The notes beneath the pieces are model-generated. The model was not told where the DNA came from, ran no database searches, and saw only the letters and a list, made by a program, of their open reading frames with translations. From Caballeronia megalochromosomata (GTDB lineage Bacteria; Pseudomonadota; Gammaproteobacteria; Burkholderiales; Burkholderiaceae): a stretch of DNA of 64,000 nt. Shown piece by piece: positions 10,413 through 19,639 of this stretch. The position numbers and the translations under genes were made by a program. The first letter of the stretch is position 1, and each line of letters starts with the position of its first letter. Location of the stretch: NCBI GenBank assembly GCA_001580565.1, contig LRBF01000042.1, forward strand, positions 16,528-80,527, given 5' to 3'.

Positions 10413-10649
10413 ATGACCCGCAATCAACCGCCTTGCAATACGTGCCCCAAGCACGATTGCCGCACCTGCGCGTGGACGTCGCCGCTCGACGCGTCGTACC
10501 GTACGCTCATTCACTCCCATTCCATGCTGTCGCTCGTCGCGCTTTCCGTGAAGAACACGGAACCCGCGCCCGCCGAGGCGTCGTGGCTCGCGATCGCCGG
10601 CAAACGCATTCTCAGATTTTTCTCGGAACTGAGCCCGCGCGCACGTTGA
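10413..10649 (+). CDS. Small Cys-rich protein with a CxxCPxHDCxxC motif
   Basis: 78-residue protein not assigned to a known family. The start is ATG 10413, with AAAAGGA 8 bp before it; the longer frame would add only nine residues. Four cysteines near the N-terminus (PCNTCPKHDCRTCAW, residues 7-21) look like a zinc or iron-sulfur knuckle. The rest is mostly helical with no signal peptide. It lies alone between the YciI gene and the DUF937-OmpA gene. Confidence 0.62.
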   Translation: MTRNQPPCNTCPKHDCRTCAWTSPLDASYRTLIHSHSMLSLVALSVKNTEPAPAEASWLAIAGKRILRFFSELSPRAR

Positions 10650-10788
10650 AAAGCGCATCGCGAGTCGCATTGAAGCACCGTTTTCGTAAATAAGTTTGCA
10701 CGATTTTTTTTAGGATAACTGGGCATATAGAATCCGCTGCACACTTGCGCTTGCGTTAAGCGTTCATGCAGAAAGGAAAATTCAGTCG

Positions 10789-12609
10789 ATGAGCATCAAT
10801 CTGGTCCAGGCGGTCAATGCCGCGATCCCGGAACACATCGCGGAGCAGTTGTCGCAACAGTTCGGCATTCCCGGTCAGATCATCCAGCAACTCGCAACAC
10901 GCATCGCGCCCGGACTGGTCGCGTCGCTGATGGACCGGGCGACGCTCGTGCCCGGCTCGCAGTCGGTGTACTCCGTCATCATGCAGGCGGAGACCAACGC
11001 CCACATCGCGGATCAGTTGCCCAAGCTGATCGCGACCACTGGCGGCCTCAAGCAACTCGAGGCCAGCGGTCATTCCCTCGCCGCGCTCGCGACGGGCCAG
11101 CGCGTCGATGCGCTGACCGACGCCGTTTCGTCCGAAACCGGCGTTCCCACGCAGGCCACGTCGGCACTCGCGGGCATTGTCGCCGCTGTGCTTTTCGGCC
11201 TCATGAAGCGCCATTTCCTGCTGGCGCAGTGGGGTCTCCCGCATCTGCCCGGGCTGCTGCGCGATCAGGTGGGCGAAATCAACAAGTCGATGTCGAACGC
11301 GGTCGCGACGGCCATCGGCGTCGGCAACACCGAAGGCTTCACGAGTCACATCGTGCCGCGGCTCGATACGGTCGCATCGAGCCTGGCGACGCGCGCGGAC
11401 GCCGATGTCGCGGTAGCGGTAGCGGCGGCAGTCGCGCCCGAGCCCGTCGTGAAAGCATCCGTGCAAGCTACGCCGGTTTCCAGGCCCGCCGCTCCGCCGC
11501 CGGTCCCGCCGATGCGCGCACCGGTGCGCAAGCCCGCGCCGAAGCGTTCGAACAAGTGGATCTGGCTGCTCTTCGCGGTGCTGGCGGTCATTCTCGCGCT
11601 GGTCTATTACCGCGGCTTCACGCAGAGCGGCAACGTCGATCTGAGCGCCGCGCCAGCCACGCAGCACGTCACCGACACGGCGGCGCCGGCTTCGTCCGCA
11701 GCGCCATCGACTCCGCCGGTTACGGATGATGCGCCGGTCACCGCGCGCGTGGATACGCCGGTCACGACCACGGCTCCACCGCAAACGGCCTCCGCGCCTC
11801 AGGTTGCGCCCGCCTCCTGGAAAGACGCGCAGTTGTTGTTCAATGTCAACGCTTCGGGCGTCCCGGCGATCGAGGCGAGCGTCGGCACGGATGCCGAGAA
11901 GAAGCACCTGATCGACGCATTGACTGCCCGCTTCGGAAAGGCCTACACGGCGGACGTTTCCGTCGTTCCCGAAACACGCCCGGCGACCTGGCTTTCGCGC
12001 CTGAACGACTTCCTCCCGCTCATGGCCGTGCCCGGCGCGGAAGCGAAGATCAGCGGCTCGCGAGTAGAGTTGAGCGGCACGGCGGCCAACGGGAAACTCG
12101 GCTGGACCGATCGGCTGAAAGGCGCGCTGGGCGGCATGTTCCAGGTCGCGGCGTTCGACGTCGACGGCGCGGTCGCGACCGCGACGCAATCGTTTCGCAG
12201 CGCGATGAAGAGCCTGCTCGCCACGGACACACCGTGTTCCGGCGACAAGCTGACGCGCGTGCTCGACCTTCAGGTCGTCAACTTCGCGCGCTCGAGTGCG
12301 CAGGTGCCGGAAAGCGCGTTCGCCACGCTCGGCGAGACGGCGCAATTGCTCAAGAGCTGCGCGGCCAAGGGTTCGATGGTGAATCTCGAAGTTGCGGGCT
12401 ACTCGGATGCGCAGGGCACAGCGGCGGCAAAGCAGGAAGTATCGAAGGAACGCGCTCAGGCGGTCCGTGGCTATCTCGTGCGAAACGGCGTGCCGCCGCA
12501 ATCGCTCACGGCCGCGGGTTACGGCGACGCCAATCCGGTCGCCGACAACGATACCGCGAGCGGGCGCTTCGCCAATCGCCGCATCGAGTTCGTGGTCAGG
12601 AAAGGCTGA
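10789..12609 (+). CDS. DUF937-like / OmpA chimeric membrane protein
   Basis: 606-residue protein with three parts. Residues 1-175 are Ala/Gln-rich helices resembling DUF937 (repeated IVAAVLFGLMKRH-type segments). A Pro-rich stretch leads to one membrane helix (WIWLLFAVLAVILALVYY, about residues 257-275) after a positively charged RKPAPKRSNK, so the N-terminus should be cytoplasmic. A Thr/Pro/Ala linker follows, then a periplasmic region ending in an OmpA/MotB peptidoglycan-binding domain (about 485-606, with VNLEVAGYSDAQGTAAAKQ and NRRIEFVVRKG). There is no N-terminal signal peptide, so this is not a classical outer-membrane OmpA. Probably anchors the inner membrane to peptidoglycan; function unknown. 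Confidence 0.82.
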   Translation: MSINLVQAVNAAIPEHIAEQLSQQFGIPGQIIQQLATRIAPGLVASLMDRATLVPGSQSVYSVIMQAETNAHIADQLPKLIATTGGLKQLEASGHSLAALATGQRVDALTDAVSSETGVPTQATSALAGIVAAVLFGLMKRHFLLAQWGLPHLPGLLRDQVGEINKSMSNAVATAIGVGNTEGFTSHIVPRLDTVASSLATRADADVAVAVAAAVAPEPVVKASVQATPVSRPAAPPPVPPMRAPVRKPAPKRSNKWIWLLFAVLAVILALVYYRGFTQSGNVDLSAAPATQHVTDTAAPASSAAPSTPPVTDDAPVTARVDTPVTTTAPPQTASAPQVAPASWKDAQLLFNVNASGVPAIEASVGTDAEKKHLIDALTARFGKAYTADVSVVPETRPATWLSRLNDFLPLMAVPGAEAKISGSRVELSGTAANGKLGWTDRLKGALGGMFQVAAFDVDGAVATATQSFRSAMKSLLATDTPCSGDKLTRVLDLQVVNFARSSAQVPESAFATLGETAQLLKSCAAKGSMVNLEVAGYSDAQGTAAAKQEVSKERAQAVRGYLVRNGVPPQSLTAAGYGDANPVADNDTASGRFANRRIEFVVRKG

Positions 12610-12632
12610 GCGCCAGTCCGACCTTTTTCACG

Positions 12633-12665
12633 ACGCCGTCGCACGAAAGCGCGACGGCGTTTTTC
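12633..12665 (+). terminator. Rho-independent terminator after the DUF937-OmpA gene
   Basis: Perfect 10-bp stem ACGCCGTCGC / GCGACGGCGT (12633-12642 and 12651-12660) with an 8-nt loop, followed by TTTTT, 24 bp after the stop codon. Confidence 0.88.
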
Positions 12666-12697
12666 GTGGGCCACGCCACGAGCGCCGTAAAGCCGAT

Positions 12698-13186
12698 TCA
12701 GTTCGGCTTCGCGAAATCGTTCTCGGCCCAGCGCTCGGCGCTCGCCTTGCTGAGCTTGAATGCAGGCGACACGCGCACGTGCGCGAGTTGCGCGCCGTAC
12801 GCATCGAAGGCTTTGAGATTGGCGTAGGGATCGTCCTCGTCGGGAACGATCTCCAGCGTGACGCTGACGTCTTCGCCCTGCACGTCGATGGTCACGTTCT
12901 TGTTCAGCATCGCATGACGCTGCTGCTCATGCCGGCGCAAGACTTCCGACGCCGTCTTGACCAGGGTGCGAAACGCGTTCGCATCGAGCGGCTTCGGGTT
13001 TTTCTTGTCGCGTCCCATCGTCCACGGACCGACGAGCGCGGGCTCGGCCTCGCCCGCCTGAATCATCTCGACGGCCCAGCCGTCGTCGTCCTCGTTCTTG
13101 ATCACGCGCGCGGTCCAGCCGTCGTCGCGCCAGAGGCGATCTTCATGGATCGTGTCGTCGCTGGAGGGAATGTCGGAATCGGTCAT
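12698..13186 (-). CDS. Conserved hypothetical protein, unknown function
   Basis: 162-residue acidic, soluble protein with no signal peptide or membrane segment. It begins with a disordered acidic tail (MTDSDIPSSDDTIHEDRLWRD), followed by a compact domain with WAVEMIQAGEAEPALVGPWTMGRDKKNPKPLD and a C-terminal half of beta-rich segments (NVTIDVQGEDVSVTLEIVPDEDDPY). I recall similar proteins being conserved in Burkholderia genomes, but I do not recognise a named family. Ends convergently with the terminator of the OmpA-like gene. Confidence 0.72.
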   Translation of the reverse strand: MTDSDIPSSDDTIHEDRLWRDDGWTARVIKNEDDDGWAVEMIQAGEAEPALVGPWTMGRDKKNPKPLDANAFRTLVKTASEVLRRHEQQRHAMLNKNVTIDVQGEDVSVTLEIVPDEDDPYANLKAFDAYGAQLAHVRVSPAFKLSKASAERWAENDFAKPN

Positions 13187-13262
13187 GTCGTCAAGGCAGG
13201 CAGTGAGGCAATGCGACGGATTTTACCTTGGGGCGGCGCGCGGCATCGTTCATGCCTGAAGG

Positions 13263-13280
13263 ACTGGCCAGACGGCCAGT
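13263..13280. repeat. Perfect inverted repeat ACTGGCC-N4-GGCCAGT
   Basis: 7-bp arms at 13263-13269 and 13274-13280 in the 200-bp gap between two divergent genes. No T-tract follows, so it is more likely a protein-binding site than a terminator. Unassigned. Confidence 0.45.
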
Positions 13281-13385
13281 GTCATACCCAAATGCATTGC
13301 GCCGTGCTACTTTGAATGTACCGGGACCGTCCGGAATCCATCGGCAATGCAGTGCAGCCGCAAAACTCAATCAAGGAGCAACCGC

Positions 13386-13637
13386 ATGCTTGCATTCATC
13401 GGCACTTTGATCGTCGGACTCGTCGTAGGTCTCATCGCGCGCGCACTCAAGCCGGGCGACGACAGCATGGGCTGGATCATGACCATCGTCCTCGGCATCG
13501 CCGGCTCGCTCATCGCGGGGTACGTCGGGCGGGCGCTCGGCTGGTATCAGCCGGGACAGCCAGCGGGATGGATCGCCTCGGTGATCGGCGCGATCGTCCT
13601 GCTCGTCGTCTGGGGAATGATTCGCAAGCGCGCGTAA
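13386..13637 (+). CDS. GlsB/YeaQ/YmgE family small membrane protein
   Basis: 83-residue protein made of three hydrophobic helices with the family pattern GLIARALKPG, then a Gly-rich IVLGIAGSLIAGYVGRALGWY and AGWIASVIGAIVLLVVWGMIRKR. Members are stress- or envelope-associated; GlsB in Gram-positives anchors the alkaline-shock protein Asp23, and the role in proteobacteria is unclear. Start ATG 13386 has AAGGAG 7 bp upstream, so the longer frame is rejected. Followed by a strong terminator. Confidence 0.88.
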   Translation: MLAFIGTLIVGLVVGLIARALKPGDDSMGWIMTIVLGIAGSLIAGYVGRALGWYQPGQPAGWIASVIGAIVLLVVWGMIRKRA

Positions 13638-13670
13638 CGCCACGCCTCATCGTTTCTTTTTTTGACGATG

Positions 13671-13702
13671 CGCCTCGTCCGGATTCGGACGAGGCGTTTG
13701 TT
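13671..13702 (+). terminator. Rho-independent terminator after the YeaQ-like gene
   Basis: Perfect 11-bp stem CGCCTCGTCCG / CGGACGAGGCG (13671-13681, 13686-13696) with a GATT loop and TTTGTTTT tail. It ends where hutI, on the opposite strand, stops. Confidence 0.87.
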
Positions 13703-14922
13703 TTATCGGGCGATGCGCTCGAAATCGATCTGCGCGCCGCCACGCACGACGCGATTCGGCAACGCGCCGCCGAGCCAGTACGAAAGCTCAGCAGGCCTGC
13801 CGATTCTCCAGGCGACGAAATCCGCAGCCTTTCCCGCTTCGAGCGATCCGTGCGTCGATTGCAATCCGAGCGCGCTCGCCGCATGAATCGTCACGCCGGC
13901 GAGCGCTTCCTCCGGCGTCAGACGAAACAGCGTGCATCCCATATTGAGCATCATGCGCAACGAAAGCGCGGGCGACGTGCCGGGATTCAGATCGCTCGCG
14001 AGCGCCATTGGCACGCGATGCCGCCGCAACGCATCGATGGGCGGCAACTGCGTTTCGCGCAACATGTAGAACGCGCCCGGCAGCAGCACGGCGACGGTGC
14101 CGGACTGCGCCATCGCAATGGCATCGTCCTCGGTCATGTACTCGAGATGATCCGCCGACAACGCCCGATACCGCGCCGCAAGCGACGATCCATGCAGCGA
14201 CGACAACTGCTCGGCGTGCAGCTTCACGGGCACGCCCAGATCGTGCGCGCATCGAAATACCCGCTCGACCTGCTGCGTCGAAAACGCGATGTGCTCGCAG
14301 AATGCATCGACGGCATCGACGAGACCTTCTTCGACGAGCGCCGGCAGCATCTCATCGCAGACATACGCGATGTAGTCATCCGCGCGGTTCGCATACTCGG
14401 GCGGCAACGCGTGCGCGGCGAGGCAGGTCGCACGCACGGTCAGCGGCAGCGCATCACCGAGACGTCGCGCCACGGCGAGCATCTTGCGTTCGTTGACGAG
14501 ATCGAGCCCGTAGCCGGATTTCACTTCGAGCGTGGTCACGCCCTCGCGCATCAGGCCCAACGCGCGCCCTTTCGCGGCGTCGAACAACGCCGCTTCGCTG
14601 GCTTCGCGCGTCGCACGCACGGTGCTCGCGATACCGCCGCCGCGCGCCGCGATCTCAGCGTAGCTCACGCCTTCGAGCCGCTCTTCGAACTCGCCGCTGC
14701 GATCGCCGCCGAAAACGAGATGCGTGTGGCAGTCGATCAGGCCCGGCGTCACCCACGCGCCTTCGAGATCGACACGCTCGCCGACACCCGTCTCCGGCGC
14801 CGCCGCACGCGGCCCGATCCATTCGATGCGCGCGCCGTCGGTCAGGATCGCCGCGTCTTCGATGACCGAATACTTGCCACCGGTCATCGTCGCGGCATGG
14901 CAGTGTTGCCAGAGCTTTTTCA

Positions 14923-14923
<1 letters not shown>
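13703..14923 (-). CDS. hutI: Imidazolonepropionase
   Basis: 406-residue metal-dependent amidohydrolase that opens imidazolonepropionate to N-formimino-L-glutamate, third step of histidine degradation. Metal-binding HTHLVFGG follows the first beta segment (near residue 73), and later motifs [10 protein letters not shown] and [11 protein letters not shown] match HutI. Length is normal. The ATG overlaps the hutU stop (TGATG), so translation is coupled to hutU. No hutH, hutC, hutD or hutF/hutG lies within the window. Confidence 0.95.
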
Positions 14924-16596
<1,673 letters not shown>

Positions 16597-16672
16597 GAAT
16601 GCTCCTGCGCATCAAGAAAAGAGAGTGTCGACGGATGCGGAAAACAACCCGCATCGGATGGTTCTCATGTTC

Positions 16673-16684
16673 TTGTATATACAA
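16673..16684. promoter_or_regulatory. HutC-type operator upstream of hutU
   Basis: Perfect 12-bp palindrome TTGTATATACAA, containing TGTA-N2-TACA, the pattern known for the GntR-family repressor HutC (urocanate-responsive) in Pseudomonas. It lies in the promoter region of hutUI. Assignment rests on motif and position; hutC itself is not in the window. Confidence 0.7.
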
Positions 16685-16738
16685 CTTCGATTGTATTAGG
16701 GGAATCCCGAACCCCGTGGCGCCGCATTGACGTCGGCC

Positions 16739-16750
16739 TTGTATAGACAA
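16739..16750. promoter_or_regulatory. Second, imperfect HutC-like site
   Basis: TTGTATAGACAA differs from the hutU palindrome by one base and sits 55 bp beyond it, just past the stop of the Lrp gene. It may be an auxiliary site for repression of hutU. Confidence 0.4.
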
Positions 16751-16753
16751 TCG

Positions 16754-17218
16754 TCAGGGCACGGGCAAGCCGCTGTCGCGCTTGATTTCCCGCAGCGAGA
16801 GCATCGATTCGACGGCCGTCACGCCCGGCAAGGTCCGCAACACGTCGCGCATGAAGACGCCGTATTCGTCGAGATCGCGCGCGATGATCTGAAGCAGGTA
16901 ATCCGCCGTGCCCGAGATGTTGTGGCACGACACGATGCGGGCAATGCCCTGAATTTCACGCTCGAAACGATCCGACAGCGCGCGATCATGCACGCTGAAG
17001 CGCACCTGAGCGAACGCGACGACGCCCAGTTCCAGCGCCTTGCGCGACAGCACCGCGCGATAGCCGTCGATATAACCCTCGTTTTCGAGACGCTTGAGCC
17101 GGCGCGCGCACGGCGTCTCGCTCAGGCCGACACGCTCGGCGAGTTTCGCGATGGGCATGCGGCCGTCCTGCTGAAGCGCGGCGAGCATGGTGCGGTCGAT
17201 ACGGTCGATTTCGGCCAT
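16754..17218 (-). CDS. Lrp/AsnC-family transcriptional regulator
   Basis: 154 residues: AsnC-type winged HTH (DRIDRTMLAALQQDGRMPIAKLAERVGLSETPCARRLKRLENEGYI, about residues 5-50) and a RAM ligand-binding domain (about 65-145, with SGTADYLLQIIARDLDEYGVFMRDVL). Start ATG 17218 follows AGAGGAAAG. It is divergent from a LysE-type exporter 129 bp away, the usual arrangement for an Lrp protein that induces an amino-acid exporter. It ends only about 150 bp before hutU, but transcription of both on the minus strand does not by itself show regulation of hut. Confidence 0.92.
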   Translation of the reverse strand: MAEIDRIDRTMLAALQQDGRMPIAKLAERVGLSETPCARRLKRLENEGYIDGYRAVLSRKALELGVVAFAQVRFSVHDRALSDRFEREIQGIARIVSCHNISGTADYLLQIIARDLDEYGVFMRDVLRTLPGVTAVESMLSLREIKRDSGLPVP

Positions 17219-17347
17219 GGAGCTTTCCTCTTTATTTGATAAAAATTTTAGTGGAAAGACGCGACTCGAAATGTGAAGCCGATGAAAAAGGCCAGAAAAC
17301 GCTCCTTCTGAAGTGGCAATATGTGGCCATCGAAACAGGAGCGCATC

Positions 17348-17974
17348 ATGGTCTCGGCACATTTGCTTTGGGTTTTTATCGGCGCGCTCGCGGTCGTTTA
17401 TGCGCTGCCCGGACCCGACATGGCGCTCGTGCTTCAGACGAGCGGCGCGCGTGGTTTCCGGCACGGACTCGCCGTCGCCGGCGGACTCGCCACCGCGCGC
17501 GCGACGCACGTGACGCTGTCGGCGCTCGGCGTCGCCGCGCTCTTGCGCAGCGCGCCGTGGCTTTACGACGGCGTGCGCATCGCCGGCGGCCTGTATCTCG
17601 CTTACGTGGCGATCCAGATTTTCCGTTCGCCCGCGTTCGGGCTCGACGCGGCGTCCGATCAGGCCGCATCATCCACGCTGCGTTCGGCGTATGCGAAGGG
17701 CATTCTGAGCAGCATTCTGAATCCGAAGGCGCTGCTGTTCTGCTCGGTGCTGCTGCCGCAATTCGTCCGTCCGGAGGCGGGTCCGGTCTGGTCGCAGGTG
17801 CTGGAACTGGGCGTCGTGCTGGTCGCGGTCGGTGTCATGTTCGACCTCACGCTGGCGGCGGGCGCCGTGCGCATTTCGGGCTGGCTGCGCCGCCATCCGA
17901 AAGCGCAGACGGTGCAGCGCTGGACCTTCTCCGCCGCGCTGCTGGCGTTCGCCGCACGGCTCTCGCTGGACTGA
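17348..17974 (+). CDS. LysE-family amino-acid exporter
   Basis: 208-residue RhtB/LysE translocator with about six membrane helices. The N-terminal ALPGPDMALVLQTSGARGFRHGLAVAGGLATA is the family signature, and PKALLFCSVLLPQF lies mid-protein. Start ATG 17348 has CAGGAG 6 bp upstream. Probably exports an amino acid under control of the divergent Lrp-type regulator; the substrate is unknown. Confidence 0.9.
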   Translation: MVSAHLLWVFIGALAVVYALPGPDMALVLQTSGARGFRHGLAVAGGLATARATHVTLSALGVAALLRSAPWLYDGVRIAGGLYLAYVAIQIFRSPAFGLDAASDQAASSTLRSAYAKGILSSILNPKALLFCSVLLPQFVRPEAGPVWSQVLELGVVLVAVGVMFDLTLAAGAVRISGWLRRHPKAQTVQRWTFSAALLAFAARLSLD

Positions 17975-17976
17975 GT

Positions 17977-19245
17977 TCAGGCTTCGAGCGGCTTCAGAAA
18001 GAGCTCGTGCTTGGGCGCGAAATGCGCATAGAGCGGCAGGATCGCGCCACCCATCGCGCGGGCATCGGGGCCGATCTGCCCTTCGACGAGACGCGGACGC
18101 GTCATGCCCTGCCAGTCGAAGGCGCCGAGCGCCTCATCAGTTCGGCCGATGACCTCGCGCAGCAAGATCCGGTCGATCTCGCCGTCGATCACCACGGCTT
18201 CGAGATCGAGCAGCGCGGCCGACGACGCGATGCCCGTCGCGAGCGCGGGACACGTTTCGCGCATCCACGCCTCCGATAGCCCGCGCAGCGCCGGCGACCA
18301 CGCGCGTTCGTCGTGCGCGGCGGCGGCCGGCACCCCCGCCGCGACAAACGCCTTCTCCAGCACATACACCGATGCCGTGTCGAGCAGTTGCCCCGCGCGT
18401 CGTTCCTTGTCACGGGCCATCAGCGGCAACGAGCCGATCGCGCCCGCGTTGCCGCCCGGGCCCGCGTGCAACCGACCGTCGATCACGAGCCCGCCGCCGA
18501 TGAACGTGCCGATGAACACATACAGGAAGTTGCGCAGCCCGCGTCCCTGGCCCATCACGAGTTCGGCGGCGCACGCGGCCGTCGTGTCCTTGGCGAACTC
18601 GACAGGCAGCGCAGTCATCGCTTCGATCCGCTCGCGGATGTCGATGTCGTCCCACGCCGCGAGCACGTCGGGCGGCGTGTCGAAGAAGTCTCGCCAGCCG
18701 CCGAGCCACAACGGCGCCGCAACGCCGACGCCCGCAATCTTGCGCGCGCCGTCTCCGAGCGCGCCGATCACACGCGCGAGCCGCTCTTGCAGCGCGGGAA
18801 AGAGCGTATGCGGATCGGGATACGGATACTCCAGCGTCTCGCGCGTGCGCACGCTGCCGGCGAAGTCCATCGAGAGGACATCGAGACTGCGCCGCCCCAC
18901 TTTCACGCCGATCGAAAACGCGCCGTCCGCACGCAGCGAGATCGGCACCGATGGCTGACCGATGCGCCCGCGCACACGCGATCGCGGCTCTTTCAAGAGC
19001 AAGCCGTCTTCGATCAGATGATCGACGATCAGCGAAACCGTCTGCATCGACAGGCGCGTCATGCGCGCGACATCGGCCTTGGGCAACGCGCCATGCAGCC
19101 GGATCGCCTGCAGAACGATGCGCTCGTTGAACTGGCGCATGCCGAGCTGATTCGAGCCGACGGAATGCGAATGCACCGAGGCTTTGCGCGCGGGCCGCTC
19201 AGACATCGGCCCGGGCCTCGCGGGGCGGGCGTGCGCGCCGGACAT
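17977..19245 (-). CDS. ROK-family transcriptional regulator
   Basis: 422 residues. An N-terminal winged HTH (MRQFNERIVLQAIRLHGALPKADVARMTRLSMQTVSLIVDHLIEDGLL, about 36-85) precedes a ROK sugar-kinase-like domain. The glycine-rich FIGTFIGGGLVIDGRLHAGPGGNAGAIG block is present, but the CxCGxxGC zinc motif of NagC/Mlc-type ROK proteins is absent, as in a subgroup of ROK regulators. The first ATG (19245) and one at residue 14 are both possible starts. No sugar operon is adjacent; it converges on the LysE gene with 2 bp between. Confidence 0.86.
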   Translation of the reverse strand: MSGAHARPARPGPMSERPARKASVHSHSVGSNQLGMRQFNERIVLQAIRLHGALPKADVARMTRLSMQTVSLIVDHLIEDGLLLKEPRSRVRGRIGQPSVPISLRADGAFSIGVKVGRRSLDVLSMDFAGSVRTRETLEYPYPDPHTLFPALQERLARVIGALGDGARKIAGVGVAAPLWLGGWRDFFDTPPDVLAAWDDIDIRERIEAMTALPVEFAKDTTAACAAELVMGQGRGLRNFLYVFIGTFIGGGLVIDGRLHAGPGGNAGAIGSLPLMARDKERRAGQLLDTASVYVLEKAFVAAGVPAAAAHDERAWSPALRGLSEAWMRETCPALATGIASSAALLDLEAVVIDGEIDRILLREVIGRTDEALGAFDWQGMTRPRLVEGQIGPDARAMGGAILPLYAHFAPKHELFLKPLEA

Positions 19246-19417
19246 CGTTCATGTGTGGGTCCCCGTTCGATTAAATCCAGTGTTTTTATTTAGTAAAGAC
19301 ATCCGGGACGATTTTAGCAAGCGCCCATTCACGCGCCGCCCGCGCGATGCAGGCCAATTTTTTTCGCGATTTTTAGTCGGTTATGTTCGACGGGAACCGT
19401 CATCATCGAAAACAGCC

Positions 19418-19627
19418 ATGAGCGCACTCGAAGCCCTACACGCGATCGTCAACGACGAAAACGCGCCGCAGATCATTCGCGATCACATCGTCGATTCGCT
19501 GCAGTTCGCGCTGCGCAATCACGCTGGCTATTTCACGCTCAAGGAGGTTCAATGGCTCGCGCAATGGGACGACACGCGCATTCCGATTGCGGCGGCAAAG
19601 GTATTGAACGAGATGAAGACGGCCTGA
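19418..19627 (+). CDS. Small hypothetical protein
   Basis: 69-residue soluble, helical protein (MSALEALHAIVNDENAPQII...); ATG 19418 is the only start giving a sensible N-terminus because upstream codons are low-complexity. No recognised domain. It converges on the GGDEF-EAL gene with 12 bp between. Confidence 0.6.
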   Translation: MSALEALHAIVNDENAPQIIRDHIVDSLQFALRNHAGYFTLKEVQWLAQWDDTRIPIAAAKVLNEMKTA

Positions 19628-19639
19628 GCCGCGCCGGGC

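Noticed and set aside
10756..12501. 581-codon minus-strand frame opposite the DUF937-OmpA gene
   Set aside because: Arg-rich shadow with no signature; the plus-strand protein has clear OmpA and membrane features.
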